Below are positions 8,551-18,939 of a DNA stretch of 64,000 bases, piece by piece. Source of the stretch: Caldalkalibacillus mannanilyticus JCM 10596 (GTDB lineage: Bacteria > Bacillota > Bacilli > Caldalkalibacillales > JCM-10596); NCBI RefSeq assembly GCF_000615945.1, contig NZ_BAMO01000020.1, positions 1 to 64,000 of the forward strand, written 5' to 3'. The notes under the pieces are model-generated. The model saw only the letters and a list, made by a program, of their open reading frames with translations, made no database searches and had not been told where the DNA came from. The stretch's first letter is position 1. The number at the start of each line of letters is the position of its first letter. The position numbers were made by a program, and so were the translations under genes.

Positions 8551-9419
8551 ATGAATCAAAAGAAAAAATGGATCATAATGGGCTTGTGTATGTATCCCTG
8601 ATTATCGTTGGATACTATACCTACGCCTATTTGGTCATGGATCGTTCGGGTCATGTATCGCATGAAGAAACTGAAAATATGGATCATCATCCAGAGCAGG
8701 ATGAAGGAGGCGATGAACAGGGAGGGCATGATCATGGTCAGGAGGAGAGTCATAGCGACCATGCTACTCATGCCAGTGGGGCAAGTGAGGTAATCCCTAA
8801 GCTTAATTATGATGGTCAGAAGCTAAGCATTTTCTTTCAAAATCTTGAAGGTCAGCTCGTCACAGAGCTGAAAATGAACCATGAAAGGCTAGTACATCTC
8901 ATCCTTATCAGTGATGACTTAGAAGAGTATCTCCATCTTCATCCTACCGCTGTAGGGGATGGCACATTCCAAGTCGAAGTAGAACTGGCTACAGGAAGCT
9001 ATAAATTATTTGCCGATATTCTCCCTGTAGGTTATAAATATGAAGTAGAGGGTATTCCTCTGGTAGTAGGGCATGATCACGGTAAGCAAGAACCACAGCT
9101 CGTTACTGGTCGGGAACTTATTCAACAAATAGAAGGGTATAAGGTGTCATTGCTTCCTTTTTCCATGAAAAAAGGGGAGCCAATCAAATTAGAATTTGTG
9201 ATTGAGGGAGGGACTCCAGAGCCTTACTTAGGAGCTTTAGGGCATGTGGTCATTGTGAATGAATCACTAGAAGAGTTTCTTCATGTTCATCCATCCTCTA
9301 AGAATAGCACTATTTTTGACACCAGTTTCCCAAATACAGGTTTTTATAAGATTTTTGCCGAGTTCCAATTCCAAGGGAAGGTGTATGCTTTTCCGTTTGT
9401 TATTCAGATCGAATCATAA
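8551..9419 (+). CDS. Membrane-anchored His-rich protein, putative metal-binding; frameshifted near start
   Basis: The best ribosome-binding site (GGAGG, 9 bases before) serves the ATG at 8551, which reads MNQKKKWIIMGLCMYP. Adding one C in the CCC at 8596-8598 joins it to LIIVGYYTYAYLVMDRS, giving one good membrane anchor and a protein of about 289 residues. Without the repair, the frame from 8463 or the ATG at 8568 is used. An external linker dense in His, Asp and Glu (DHHPEQDEGG, GHDHGQEESHSDH) precedes two similar beta-rich modules, each holding a LHLHP or LHVHP motif and a YK(L/I)FA(D/E) strand. This suggests copper or zinc binding outside the membrane. The substrate is not proven. Confidence 0.65.
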
Positions 9420-9439
9420 GACAGAAAGGACAGACCGAG

Positions 9440-10210
9440 ATGAAAACAGTAGATGTACAAAAGCTAACTGAAGTTAGGGATCAATTATTGAGTCATGAGG
9501 TGTACACCCAAACCAACACACCAGAACGGATTAAACTATTTATGGAATACCATGTGTTTGCGGTCTGGGATTTTATGAACCTGTTAAAAAGACTACAACA
9601 GTCCTTAACTTGTTTATCTCTTCCTTGGATGCCAGAAAAGCATGCCCAATATGCGCGATTTATTAATGAAATTGTGCTTGGAGAAGAAACAGATGAGGAT
9701 GGAGAAGGGGGATATATCAGCCATTTTGAATTATACCTTCAGGCGATGAAAGAGGTTGGAGCCAACACCAAACCAATAGAGGGATATTTGGAGCGCTTGC
9801 AGCAGAATATGAATCCTTTTGATGCTCTAAAAGCCGATGACATTCCAGAGAGTGTACAACAGTTTGTCCACCATACATTACATACTGCTTATGAAGGAGA
9901 GATTCATGAAGTAGCGGCTTCCTTCTTCTTTGGGCGAGAGGATATTATTCCGAAGATGTTCAGCCATTTGGTTCAGGAAACGGAGAGAGAGAATAAAAGT
10001 GCAAAGAAATTAAACTATTATTTGCATCGTCATATTGAGCTAGATGGTGATGAACATGGCCCATTGGCTGAGAAGCTATTACAATCGTTGTGTGCTGGAG
10101 AACAGGAAAAGATAGAGCAGGCAGAACAAGTGGCTATTGAATCCTTACAGAAGAGAATTGAGCTCTGGAACGGAGTGCTTGAGGAGTACAGTAGGCGAGA
10201 AAGCATATAA
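9440..10210 (+). CDS. DUF3050 family protein (heme oxygenase-like fold)
   Basis: A 256-residue helical protein matching the DUF3050 pattern: an FMEYHVFAVWDFMNLLKRLQ helix near residues 34-53, an EIVLGEETDE acidic segment near residue 74, and a C-terminal helix with RHIELDGDEHGPLAEKLL. Conserved His and Glu residues are placed like the metal ligands of heme-oxygenase-like diiron oxidases. That is fold-level reasoning. An AAAGGACAG site precedes the ATG 20 bp after the His-rich protein stop, so the two are probably co-transcribed. Reaction unknown. Confidence 0.75.
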   Translation: MKTVDVQKLTEVRDQLLSHEVYTQTNTPERIKLFMEYHVFAVWDFMNLLKRLQQSLTCLSLPWMPEKHAQYARFINEIVLGEETDEDGEGGYISHFELYLQAMKEVGANTKPIEGYLERLQQNMNPFDALKADDIPESVQQFVHHTLHTAYEGEIHEVAASFFFGREDIIPKMFSHLVQETERENKSAKKLNYYLHRHIELDGDEHGPLAEKLLQSLCAGEQEKIEQAEQVAIESLQKRIELWNGVLEEYSRRESI

Positions 10211-10221
10211 GGGGCACATAC

Positions 10222-10250
10222 AAAAAGGGGATCGAAGAATGATCCCCTTT
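10222..10250. terminator. Bidirectional terminator
   Basis: AAAGGGGATC pairs perfectly with GATCCCCTTT around a 7-base loop. It lies between the convergent DUF3050 and HD-GYP genes. Confidence 0.85.
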
Positions 10251-10270
10251 GATCTTACTTCCTGCCCCCA

Positions 10271-11344
10271 TTAGTTAGAGGAAGCAATATCGACTATCTG
10301 AATATGACGTTCAACTCGTAGATCAAGATATTCATTCTCCACTTTGATGAGTGGGCGATGAGGCTCTTCAGGAAAAATATAAACTATCTCACCTGATTTT
10401 CCATTGTCTAGCAGGGCTTGATCACCTACTGAGCTATTGGCTAAATAGCGAACAAAGGGAACAACGATTTCAGGATTGAAATTTCCTTTGTAAATTCCCT
10501 GCATCAGCTCATTTGCTGCATAATATGGAGAAGACTTCAATTTGTAGATTCGATCCGAACAAATCGCATCATACGTATCTGCCACAGATAGAATCTGGAT
10601 CATGAAAGGAATTTCTCCTTCTTTTAGACGATAGGGATATCCGCTTCCATCTAATCGCTCATGGTGATAGAGTGCTCCTTCATAGATTAGCTCTGATACA
10701 CCTTCCATCTTCTTGAGTATTTCGTACCCATAAACAGTATGAAGCTTAATGGCATCAAATTCTTCTTGGGATAGATTGCCTGGTTTATTTAAGATGTCAT
10801 CATGTACTCTTAGTTTTCCTATATCGTGTAATAAACCCATTTGTCCCAATAAATATTGTTCATTTTTAGATAAGCCGAGGATTTTTCCGATGACCCCTGA
10901 TAATAGCCCGACATTAATGCTATGCCTATAGGTGTATTCATCATGCCCCTTGATTTTATGAAGAGGATGGAACAAGAAGCTATATTCTAATGTTCTTTCT
11001 AATAAAGGTGAGTAAGTTTCCATAAAGTCGCTTAAGGGACATATTTTATCATTTACAGATTGTTGAAATAAGCCTTTAATTGTATCAAGACAATACAAAT
11101 AATGATCTTTCAGTTCATAATCATTATGTGCCCATAAATCTTTTATCTGTGTAGTTACTTTCTTTGATACAGAATGGACCTCATCATAAACCTCAATCTC
11201 AACAATTTGGCGGTTTAAAAGCATGGTAATATCCGCTGCATCAAGCTTAGTTCCTTGGCTCAATAATAAAAGACCGTTATCCGAAAAAATATCTTTCGAC
11301 AGCATATGATCAATGAGATGATACGAAGTTGTTTTTAATGACAT
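10271..11344 (-). CDS. HD-GYP domain cyclic di-GMP phosphodiesterase
   Basis: A 357-residue protein. An N-terminal region (residues 1-120) of the kind found in Bacillales HD-GYP proteins is followed by the catalytic domain: HSINVGLLSG, then LLHDIGK with the HD metal pair near residue 175, HTVYGYEIL, and the diagnostic HHERLDGSGYP (HHE and GYP motifs). It has no signal peptide or membrane helix, so it is cytoplasmic. It should hydrolyse c-di-GMP to pGpG or GMP. It is the only c-di-GMP enzyme in the window, which also carries two c-di-GMP riboswitches at 6511 and 38626. No GGDEF protein is present here. Confidence 0.9.
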   Translation of the reverse strand: MSLKTTSYHLIDHMLSKDIFSDNGLLLLSQGTKLDAADITMLLNRQIVEIEVYDEVHSVSKKVTTQIKDLWAHNDYELKDHYLYCLDTIKGLFQQSVNDKICPLSDFMETYSPLLERTLEYSFLFHPLHKIKGHDEYTYRHSINVGLLSGVIGKILGLSKNEQYLLGQMGLLHDIGKLRVHDDILNKPGNLSQEEFDAIKLHTVYGYEILKKMEGVSELIYEGALYHHERLDGSGYPYRLKEGEIPFMIQILSVADTYDAICSDRIYKLKSSPYYAANELMQGIYKGNFNPEIVVPFVRYLANSSVGDQALLDNGKSGEIVYIFPEEPHRPLIKVENEYLDLRVERHIQIVDIASSN

Positions 11345-11575
11345 AGCAATAACACTCCCTATTTAACATATATCTGATGGACAAATAAAAATATATGAAC
11401 GAAAAAAATAGCGGGAATAACGGTGGTTAGAGGGATTCATGTGTATAGAATAAATTTCGACTTTAATATTATTCGACAAAAGAAGCATATATCCTGCTCA
11501 TACCACTTTGATCATAAAAAAAGTGTACGATTCGCCGATACTATATATAACAAATTGAAGAAAGTTGTGAGTACG

Positions 11576-12715
11576 ATGAAAAAGATGCTCAAAAAACTAA
11601 AACCTCAAGTGATGCAAATTTTTCACCATTTACATCGTCATCCTGAAATTAGTTGGAAGGAATACAAAACAACGGAATACATTGCCCAATTCTTGCAAAA
11701 CAATGGCTGTCAGGTACGGACTTTTTCTGATTGCACCGGGGTCGTTGGGGAGTGGGGATCAGGCTCTCCTACCATTGCTTTACGAGCAGATATGGACGCT
11801 TTATGGCAATCCGTCAATGGTTCTTTTCAAGCGAATCATTCCTGCGGTCATGATGCTCATATGACCATGGTTTTAGGGACCATCCTGCTGCTTAAGGAAA
11901 TGTCATTTGCACCTAAAGGGAAGCTGAAATTAATTTTTCAGCCGGCAGAGGAAAAAGGAGCGGGTGCTTTAAGGATGATTGAAAAAGGATTGATCGATGA
12001 TGTCGATTACCTCTATGGTGTCCATCTGCGTCCTTCTCAAGAAGTTGAAAACAGAAAAGCGGCTCCTGCTATTATTCATGGTGCTAGTCAGAAGATCACT
12101 GGCGAAATTATTGGGCAAGAAGCTCATGGAGCTAAGCCGCATTTAGGGATTAATGCTATTGAGGTAGGAGCTTCTGTAGTGAACGCTCTAGGCAAAATTC
12201 ATGTTGATCCCATGATTCCTTATTCTGTGAAAATGACACGATTTCAAGCTGGAGGGGAAAGCGGCAATATTATTCCCGGTTATGCTCAGTTTACCCTAGA
12301 TTTACGTGCCCAAACGAATCAACAAATGGAAGCCTTATTTCAGAAGGTAGAGAAGGTTGTCAAAGTGATTGCGGAGCTATATAGTGTTGAGATTGCTTTA
12401 GAATACGGTTTTCGCTTAGTTGCTGCGGAGGTTAATGATGAAGCGAAGAAAATCATGTCTAAATCAATTGTAGAAGCCTTGGGTAAAGCTAATCTGATTC
12501 CACCTGTGGTTACATCTGGAGGAGAGGATTTTCATTTCTATATACAGAAACGTCCTGAGTTAAAGGCAACGATGCTCGGCTTAGGCTGTGACTTATACCC
12601 TGGACTTCACCATCCTGAGATGACATTTGATCGAGAGGCACTATTAGTGGGAATTGAAATTCTAACGAAAACCGTTCTGCAAACATTTGAACAGTGGACG
12701 CCTACTCAGGAATAA
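11576..12715 (+). CDS. M20 family amidohydrolase / N-acyl amino-acid hydrolase
   Basis: A 379-residue M20D peptidase-type amidohydrolase. Metal and catalytic residues are visible: LRADMDAL near residue 68, HSCGHDAHM near residue 86 (Cys and His), AEEKGAGA with the catalytic Glu, a dimerisation domain starting near [13 protein letters not shown], and a late HHPEM-type ligand. It would remove N-acyl groups from amino acids or small peptides. The ATG at 11576 (MKKMLKKLK) was chosen by homology. The open frame extends to 11423 but encodes unlikely residues. The ribosome-binding site is weak (GAAGAAAG), so the start is less certain than the identity. Confidence 0.8.
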   Translation: MKKMLKKLKPQVMQIFHHLHRHPEISWKEYKTTEYIAQFLQNNGCQVRTFSDCTGVVGEWGSGSPTIALRADMDALWQSVNGSFQANHSCGHDAHMTMVLGTILLLKEMSFAPKGKLKLIFQPAEEKGAGALRMIEKGLIDDVDYLYGVHLRPSQEVENRKAAPAIIHGASQKITGEIIGQEAHGAKPHLGINAIEVGASVVNALGKIHVDPMIPYSVKMTRFQAGGESGNIIPGYAQFTLDLRAQTNQQMEALFQKVEKVVKVIAELYSVEIALEYGFRLVAAEVNDEAKKIMSKSIVEALGKANLIPPVVTSGGEDFHFYIQKRPELKATMLGLGCDLYPGLHHPEMTFDREALLVGIEILTKTVLQTFEQWTPTQE

Positions 12716-12755
12716 ATAGCTCTAATGATTCTAAAAACAAAATAGTAAAGAAAAG

Positions 12756-12808
12756 AAAATCCCTATTGCCTCGCCCATCAACATGGGTTCAGCAATAGGG
12801 ATTTTGTT
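12756..12808. terminator. Bidirectional terminator
   Basis: AAAATCCCTATTGC pairs exactly with GCAATAGGGATTTT. A small inner CCCAT/ATGGG stem is also present. It separates the convergent M20 and aconitase genes. Confidence 0.9.
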
Positions 12809-12825
12809 TATTCATGATCTATTGA

Positions 12826-15528
12826 CTATTGAGCCAATTGACGAAGAACAGTTTGAAGAATTCCACCATTACGGTAGTAATCTACATCCACTGCACTATC
12901 TAGACGAACGATACAATCGAATTCAAAGCTAGAGCCATCTTCACGAGTAGCTGTTACCTTAATGTTTTGACCAGGCTTCACATCGTTAGAAAGTCCAAGA
13001 ATGTCGAAGGTTTCTTTTCCAGTTAGTCCTAATGATTGCCAGCTCGCTCCATTGGCAAACTGAAGAGGAAGAACACCCATACCTACTAGGTTACTACGGT
13101 GAATACGCTCGAAGCTTTCAGCGATAACCGCTTTAACGCCTAGTAAATAGGTTCCCTTAGCTGCCCAGTCACGAGAGCTTCCTGTACCGTATTCTTTCCC
13201 AGCTAGGACAACAAGAGGAGTACCAGAAGCTTGATACTTCATCGAGGCATCATACACGCTCATCACTTCATTTGTTGGGAAGTAGGTTGTGTAACCTCCC
13301 TCTGTTCCTGGAGCCACTTGGTTACGAATACGAATGTTAGCAAATGTTCCGCGCATCATGACTTCATGATGTCCACGACGAGAACCATAAGAGTTAAAGT
13401 CAACTGGCTTTACTCCTTTATCTTGAAGGTATAAGCCTGCTGGAGAATCTGCTTTGATATTACCTGCTGGTGAAATATGGTCTGTGGTAATGGAATCACC
13501 AAGCATTAATAAGGTTCTTGCTCCCTTCACTTCTTGAATGTCACCTACTTCAAGACCTAGGTTTGTAAAGAATGGAGGTTCTGCAATATAGGTGGATTCT
13601 TGATCCCACTCGTAAATCTTTCCTTCAGGAATTTCGATTTTGTTCCATACTTCGTTGGCATTAAACACGTTTGCATATTGAGCTTTAAATAACTCAGGAC
13701 GTACAGCCTTCTTCATAGCATCTTGAACTTCTTGAGAAGTAGGCCAGATGTCTTTTAGGTACACAGGATTTCCATCTTTGTCTGTTCCTAAAGCATCTTT
13801 TGTTAAATCAATATTTACCGTTCCAGCTAGGGCATAAGCAATGACAAGAGGAGGAGAAGCTAAGTAATTGGCTTTGACTTGGGCGTGTACACGTCCTTCA
13901 AAGTTACGGTTTCCTGAAAGAACGGCAGAAACGGTAAGGTCTCCATCTGAAATTCCTTGCCCTACTTCATCTGGTAATGGACCTGAGTTACCGATACAGG
14001 TCGTACAGCCATATCCAGCTACATGGAAGCCTAATGCTTCAAGAGGCTCTAATAAGTTGGCTTCTACTAGATAATCTGTTACCACACGTGAACCAGGAGC
14101 TAAACTGCTCTTGACGTAAGGAGGCTTGGTTAAGCCTTTTTCTACGGCTTTCTGAGCTACAAGACCAGCTCCAATAAGTACGCTTGGATTGGACGTATTG
14201 GTACAGCTTGTAATTGCCGCAATGACCACGTCTCCATGAGAAAGTTTCGATTTTTCTCCATTTGGATGAGTAAGTGGAACCTTCTTATCTGGATCTGTAA
14301 TTCCAAATCCACCTTCAGCGACTGGTTTTTGTACAGCATCATTAAAGGTTTGCTTCATAGCTGTAAGCTCGACACGATCCTGAGGACGTTTTGGACCTGC
14401 AAGAGAAGGGACGACTGTGGAAAGGTCTAATTCCATTACCTCTGTAAACACAGGATCCGCCATATCATCTGTACGGAACATATTTTGTGCTTTATAGTAG
14501 GCTTCAACAAGCTCGATCTGCTCTTCGCTTCTGCCTGTTAAACGCATGTAATTAAGGGCTTCGCTATCTACAGGGAAGAATCCGATGGTTGCCCCATATT
14601 CAGGAGCCATGTTCGCTACCGTTGCACGGTCTGCCAGACTCATGGCACTTACTCCAGGACCAAAGAACTCAACAAATTTACCTACTACACCTTTTTTACG
14701 TAGAATGTTTGTTACAGTCAGAGCTAAGTCTGTTGCGGTTGCTCCTTCTGCCAGTGTTCCAGTAAGTTTGAAACCAACGACTTCAGGTGTCACGAAATAA
14801 AGAGGTTGACCAAGCATTCCTGCTTCAGCTTCAATTCCACCTACACCCCAGCCAACAATTCCAATTCCGTTGATCATTGTTGTATGTGAGTCCGTTCCCA
14901 CTAGAGAATCTGGGTAAACTACGGTTTCACCATCGATTTCTTGAGTTGCCGCGACAGTGGCAAGATACTCAAGGTTTACCTGGTGTACAATTCCTGTAGC
15001 TGGAGGAACAGCTCTGAAATTGTTGAACGCTGTTTGTGCCCAACGAAGGAACTTATATCTTTCCTCATTCCGTTCAAATTCTAAATCCATATTTTTTTGC
15101 AATGCGTCTGGGGTACCAAAGGCATCGATCATAACAGAGTGGTCGATAACAAGATCAACAGGAACAAGAGGGTTGATTTTATTAGGATCTCCACCCATTC
15201 TTTCCATTGTGGCTCTCATTGCAGCTAGGTCAACGACACAAGGAACGCCTGTAAAATCTTGAAGGACGATACGTGCTGGTTTAAAAGGAATTTCCTTATT
15301 CTTATCCTGTCCTTCTGTCCAGTTAGCGATTAAATTGACATGATCGTTTGTGATTGCTCTACCATCAAATTGACGAATCGCCGCTTCTAATAACACTCTA
15401 ATTGAAAACGGCAGTTTAGAAATTGAGCTGTAGCCACTTTCCTCAAGCTTAGGCAAGGAGTAATAGGTATAGCTTTTCTCACCAACTTGAAGAGAGGACT
15501 TGACGTTAAAAGCATCTTTGTTTGCCAT
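12826..15528 (-). CDS. acnA: Aconitate hydratase (aconitase A)
   Basis: A 900-residue aconitase of the AcnA/IRP type, the length expected for Bacillus CitB. The 4Fe-4S cysteines are in [13 protein letters not shown] and [14 protein letters not shown]. The swivel domain carries [11 protein letters not shown] and [12 protein letters not shown]. It isomerises citrate to isocitrate in the TCA cycle, and CitB-type enzymes also act as RNA-binding regulators when iron is low. The ATG at 15528 follows GGGAGG. A longer frame to 15549 runs through that site. It is transcribed divergently from an IclR-type regulator, and an inverted repeat lies just upstream of the start. Confidence 0.97.
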   Translation of the reverse strand: MANKDAFNVKSSLQVGEKSYTYYSLPKLEESGYSSISKLPFSIRVLLEAAIRQFDGRAITNDHVNLIANWTEGQDKNKEIPFKPARIVLQDFTGVPCVVDLAAMRATMERMGGDPNKINPLVPVDLVIDHSVMIDAFGTPDALQKNMDLEFERNEERYKFLRWAQTAFNNFRAVPPATGIVHQVNLEYLATVAATQEIDGETVVYPDSLVGTDSHTTMINGIGIVGWGVGGIEAEAGMLGQPLYFVTPEVVGFKLTGTLAEGATATDLALTVTNILRKKGVVGKFVEFFGPGVSAMSLADRATVANMAPEYGATIGFFPVDSEALNYMRLTGRSEEQIELVEAYYKAQNMFRTDDMADPVFTEVMELDLSTVVPSLAGPKRPQDRVELTAMKQTFNDAVQKPVAEGGFGITDPDKKVPLTHPNGEKSKLSHGDVVIAAITSCTNTSNPSVLIGAGLVAQKAVEKGLTKPPYVKSSLAPGSRVVTDYLVEANLLEPLEALGFHVAGYGCTTCIGNSGPLPDEVGQGISDGDLTVSAVLSGNRNFEGRVHAQVKANYLASPPLVIAYALAGTVNIDLTKDALGTDKDGNPVYLKDIWPTSQEVQDAMKKAVRPELFKAQYANVFNANEVWNKIEIPEGKIYEWDQESTYIAEPPFFTNLGLEVGDIQEVKGARTLLMLGDSITTDHISPAGNIKADSPAGLYLQDKGVKPVDFNSYGSRRGHHEVMMRGTFANIRIRNQVAPGTEGGYTTYFPTNEVMSVYDASMKYQASGTPLVVLAGKEYGTGSSRDWAAKGTYLLGVKAVIAESFERIHRSNLVGMGVLPLQFANGASWQSLGLTGKETFDILGLSNDVKPGQNIKVTATREDGSSFEFDCIVRLDSAVDVDYYRNGGILQTVLRQLAQ

Positions 15529-15565
15529 GCATGAAACCTCCCATTTCATAAAAAAGTTAAAACTC

Positions 15566-15586
15566 TAGTTTCACTGTTTGAAACTA
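15566..15586. promoter_or_regulatory. Inverted repeat upstream of aconitase, candidate IclR operator
   Basis: TAGTTTCA-N5-TGAAACTA is a perfect 8-bp inverted repeat. It lies about 40 bp before the aconitase start and downstream of a TATAAT-like -10 box read on the minus strand (about 15605-15611). A related GTTTC/GAAAC palindrome sits before the regulator gene. Confidence 0.6.
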
Positions 15587-15721
15587 TGTTTCTTTTCTTG
15601 GTTTTATTATAACGTAAAATAGCCATTGCGTACATGAATTTTTGAAAAAGTTTCAGAATAAGCTCTATAGGTATCACTTTAATGACCTAAAATAATCATT
15701 TACCTTTTTAAAAATATTATG

Positions 15722-15727
15722 TATAAT
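15722..15727 (+). promoter_or_regulatory. -10 box of the IclR regulator gene
   Basis: TATAAT with TTTACC 17 bp upstream (15699-15704) makes a plausible SigA promoter reading into the regulator gene. The second palindrome lies about 20 bp downstream. Confidence 0.45.
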
Positions 15728-15745
15728 TAAAAATAAAAAAACTAA

Positions 15746-15762
15746 GTTTCGTCAAACGAAAC
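15746..15762. promoter_or_regulatory. Inverted repeat before the IclR gene, candidate operator
   Basis: GTTTCGT-N3-ACGAAAC is a perfect 7-bp inverted repeat between the putative promoter and the start of the IclR-type gene. It shares the GTTTC...GAAAC core with the repeat on the aconitase side. Confidence 0.6.
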
Positions 15763-15798
15763 AAGGTGTTTCGCCTGGTGATAAGGAAGGTGTTCAAA

Positions 15799-16538
15799 GT
15801 GGAAGAAAAAATGACAGTGAGAGCTGTTGAACGTGCTCTGGATATTTTGCTTTGCTTTACAGATAAACTAGAACTTAGTTTAACAGAAATTTCGACCCAT
15901 GTGGGGTTAAATAAAAGCACTGTTTTTAGACTTCTTGCTTCCCTTGAGAAGAAGGGCTTTGTCATGAGAAATCAGGACAATGAAAAATATAGGTTAGGCT
16001 ATCGCTTATGGGAGCTATCGTCTAATCTCACTCATATCGACGATCCTGCTGTGATGCTTTTGCCCGAGATGGAGCGCTTGCGCGATGCTTTGGATGAAAC
16101 CATTAGTTTATATGTACGGGACGGAAAGGAACGCGTGCGGATTCAAGCAGTAGAAAGTAAACAAACCATCCGCAGAGTAGCTCCTATTGGAGTAAGGCTT
16201 CCATTATCTGTTGGGGCTTCAAGTAAAATTCTTGTTGCCTATGCGGATCCAGAAACACAAAAAATGATTCTAAATGAGCCTCAATGGCCAACAAATATAG
16301 ATAAGGAAACCTATATGTTACAGCTCTTACAAATTCAACAGTTAGGCTATGCTACGAGTATGGAGGAAAGGGAGGTAGGCACCGCTGCCATTGCTGCACC
16401 GATTAAGAATCAGTCCGGTAAGCTGGTTGCTGCACTCTCTGTATCCGGTCCCTCAGGTCGCTTGACCCTAGAAAAATGAAGGAATATGCTCCTATGATCA
16501 TTGAAGTAGCCAAAAGAATGGGGAACATGGTGAAATAA
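15799..16538 (+). CDS. IclR family transcriptional regulator, frameshifted at C-terminus
   Basis: An N-terminal winged helix-turn-helix (VRAVERALDILLCF, then SLTEISTHVGLNKSTVFRLL, residues 8-55) is followed by the IclR effector domain with LPLSVGASSKILVAY and REVGTAAIAAPI. The frame ends early at RLTLEK*. Adding one A in the A-run at 16472-16476 gives RLTLEKMKEYAPMIIEVAKRMGN, the normal family ending, with the stop at 16538. The GTG at 15799 follows AAGGAAGGTG; an ATG at 15811 is the alternative. It is divergent from aconitase, so a TCA or organic-acid related target is likely but inferred. Confidence 0.85.
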
Positions 16539-16619
16539 CCACGTTCCCTTTTGCTTTTAATAATAATCTCTCCCATTTTTCTACTGACTACCCACCTCTT
16601 CAGCTGATGGAAGTCTATT

Positions 16620-18386
16620 TTATGAGGTTGGGAGTTTTGTTATGTTAGAAAGAGGTGTGCTAAACGGAATGACACGCTGCTCTCTCGGGTTAAAGTAGAC
16701 CAGAAGTAAAGACTTTTCTTTCTTCATTTCTCCTGTTTGGATATAGTGTCTTGGATCAAACGGGAGAATCTCAATCATCGTGTGTTTGTGCAGAGCGGTT
16801 TCGTTTAGCTCAAGAGCAGCAAATTCCTCTGACAATACACTAGGGCGCTCAGCCACAGTTCGCAAATATTCAGATTGTTGCTGTTTAGTTAGTGAAAAAT
16901 CCCACCAGGTTTTGCGTGGCTTGTTTTTATGATGGATAAAGTAATCATATTTCATCAAGCCTTCAATAAGGGTCAGCTGTTTCGTTGACCTTGATGAAAG
17001 AAAGAGGTGCAATCGAAGAAATAAATCCTCCAATTGATGTCCAATTCTGGACCAGCCCTGCTTGTCCCAAAAATCTCCAAACTCTTGAAAGAAATCGAAT
17101 GGGGAAGCAAACTCCGTTCTGATGAGATACATAAGGGTGTGATCCATTCGGTGGTCATTCCAATATTTCTCAAGAACATCCTCTACTCTTTTCATACGAA
17201 TGATTTCATCAAAAGACAACACATTGTTACCCAGAATCTCGTAAGGGGCATGCTCCATATAAATATAATGATGATCCTCAGCACGTAAGCGCACACCTGT
17301 CCCTCGAAGCATCTTCAAAAAGCCAAGCTGCAATTCTTCCGGCCCTAGGGCAAATACATCATTAAATGTTTTTCGAAAAGAGGCATAATCCTCGTCCGGT
17401 AAGCCAGCAATAAGATCAAGGTGCTGATCGATTTTTCCACCTGCTTTGACCATACTCACCGTACGGGAGAGCTTCTCGAAATTCTGCTTTCGCTGTACCA
17501 ATTCATTGGTGGCATCATTGGTGGATTGAACGCCAATTTCAAAACGAAAAACACCGGGAGGAGCATGATCATTCAGAAATTGAATGACCTCAGGCCTCAT
17601 GATATCGGCTGTAATTTCGAACTGGAACACACAGCCTTGATGGTTGTCTATCAGGAATTGAAACATTTCAAGTGCATAATCCCGCTTAATATTAAAGGTA
17701 CGATCGACAAATTTGATGAGCTTTGCCCCTTGCTCGATTAAGAAAAGAAGATCTTTTTTCGTCCTCTCTATATCAAAATAACGCACACCTACTTCAATAG
17801 AAGAAAGACAGAATTGACAACTGTAGGGACACCCTCGACTCGTTTCTACATAAACCACTCTTTTACTTAAGTGAGCCCGATCCTCTTCGAAGTAAAAAGG
17901 AGAGGGAATATCATTCAGAATTAATTTAGGGCGTGGAGGATTTACAATCGCTTTGCCTTCTATACGATAGGCAAGACCGAAAACAAGATGGTACTTCTTC
18001 TCTCCCTCGATTTCCTGTAATAAATGCTTAAATGTTTCTTCCCCTTCTCCAACGACAATGAAATCGACTTCTGGTATTCGATCTAACCAATACTCGATGT
18101 CATAAGAAACCTCAGGTCCCCCTAAGACAATCTTCAATTCTGGCTTTACTTTTTTCAGCATTTGAATAATAGGAATGGTTTCTTCAATATTCCAGATATA
18201 ACAGCTAAATCCCACCACATCAGGATTCTTACTATATAAGTCCGAAACCACATGCATGCTCGGATCTTTAATGGTGTATTCTGCCATTTCTACTGAATAT
18301 TCAGGTTCGGCAAAGCTTTTTAAATAACGCAGAGCTAGGCACGTATGGATGTATTTCGCATTTAATGTACTTACAACAACTTTCAT
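16620..18386 (-). CDS. B12-binding domain radical SAM protein
   Basis: A 588-residue protein. The N-terminal cobalamin-binding Rossmann-like domain (residues 1-150) includes PDVVGFSCYIWN and LGGPEVSYD. A radical SAM core follows with the cluster motif CPYSCQFCLS (CxxxCxxC) near residue 187 and an FEIGVQSTNDAT strand. The C-terminal domain resembles DUF4080, typical of this family in Bacillales. It should use SAM and probably B12 for methylation or a related radical reaction. The substrate is unknown. ATG 18386 follows GAGAGG and begins MKVVVSTLNAKYIH. The 30 in-frame codons upstream have no site. It is monocistronic. Confidence 0.85.
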   Translation of the reverse strand: MKVVVSTLNAKYIHTCLALRYLKSFAEPEYSVEMAEYTIKDPSMHVVSDLYSKNPDVVGFSCYIWNIEETIPIIQMLKKVKPELKIVLGGPEVSYDIEYWLDRIPEVDFIVVGEGEETFKHLLQEIEGEKKYHLVFGLAYRIEGKAIVNPPRPKLILNDIPSPFYFEEDRAHLSKRVVYVETSRGCPYSCQFCLSSIEVGVRYFDIERTKKDLLFLIEQGAKLIKFVDRTFNIKRDYALEMFQFLIDNHQGCVFQFEITADIMRPEVIQFLNDHAPPGVFRFEIGVQSTNDATNELVQRKQNFEKLSRTVSMVKAGGKIDQHLDLIAGLPDEDYASFRKTFNDVFALGPEELQLGFLKMLRGTGVRLRAEDHHYIYMEHAPYEILGNNVLSFDEIIRMKRVEDVLEKYWNDHRMDHTLMYLIRTEFASPFDFFQEFGDFWDKQGWSRIGHQLEDLFLRLHLFLSSRSTKQLTLIEGLMKYDYFIHHKNKPRKTWWDFSLTKQQQSEYLRTVAERPSVLSEEFAALELNETALHKHTMIEILPFDPRHYIQTGEMKKEKSLLLVYFNPREQRVIPFSTPLSNITKLPTS

Positions 18387-18546
18387 GAACGGACCTCTCA
18401 ATCTAAGCCATAATGGTCTTATTATATCGAAATAAGAAGAAGGAAACAAACTTATTAAAAATGGGTAAGAGTCCATACATTTTCATAGAAAATGAATATG
18501 TTATATATTGTACGAATCAACAATAAAAATAAAGGAGGTTGAATAA

Positions 18547-18636
18547 ATGTACGGTGGTGGATTTACGTTAATTGTTGTGTTGTTCATTTTATTAGTCATC
18601 GTTGGAGCTTATTATGCAAGAGGTCCAGTTTGCTAA
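18547..18636 (+). CDS. YjcZ family sporulation-related mini-protein
   Basis: A 29-residue protein starting MYGGGFTLIVVLFILLVIVG and ending AYYARGPVC. The Gly-rich start followed by one hydrophobic helix is the signature of the YjcZ family of tiny membrane proteins, common in spore-formers and found in spore fractions. The ribosome-binding site AAAGGAGGTTGA is near perfect. A terminator follows directly, so it is monocistronic. Confidence 0.9.
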   Translation: MYGGGFTLIVVLFILLVIVGAYYARGPVC

Positions 18637-18680
18637 TTTCTAAAAAATCTGATTTTTTAAAATGAATAATTATCACACAG

Positions 18681-18727
18681 AAAAGCTACACATTCCCTAA
18701 TTAAAGGGATTTATGTGTAGCTTTTTT
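18681..18727 (+). terminator. Terminator after the YjcZ-type gene
   Basis: AAAAGCTACACAT pairs with ATGTGTAGCTTTT around an inner CCCT/AGGG stem, followed by a T-run. Confidence 0.9.
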
Positions 18728-18939
18728 GAATTATAATTCCTATAGGAGAATATTCATACCATCGATTGAATTGTTGGAATATTTTACATTTACAAAAAGG
18801 AGAAGATATCTGTATAATTGTATGTGTCCAAGCAATAGGTTGTCAGAAAATCTGTCATATTTCATAGTTATGCAAAATGAATGCTTGGAAACAGAGAGAA
18901 AAAGAAAATATATTTTAAATGAGAGGGGTTTTTGGAAGC

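Noticed and set aside
13231-15262. Several plus-strand frames within the aconitase gene
   Set aside because: They are antisense shadows of a highly conserved gene and have no sites of their own.
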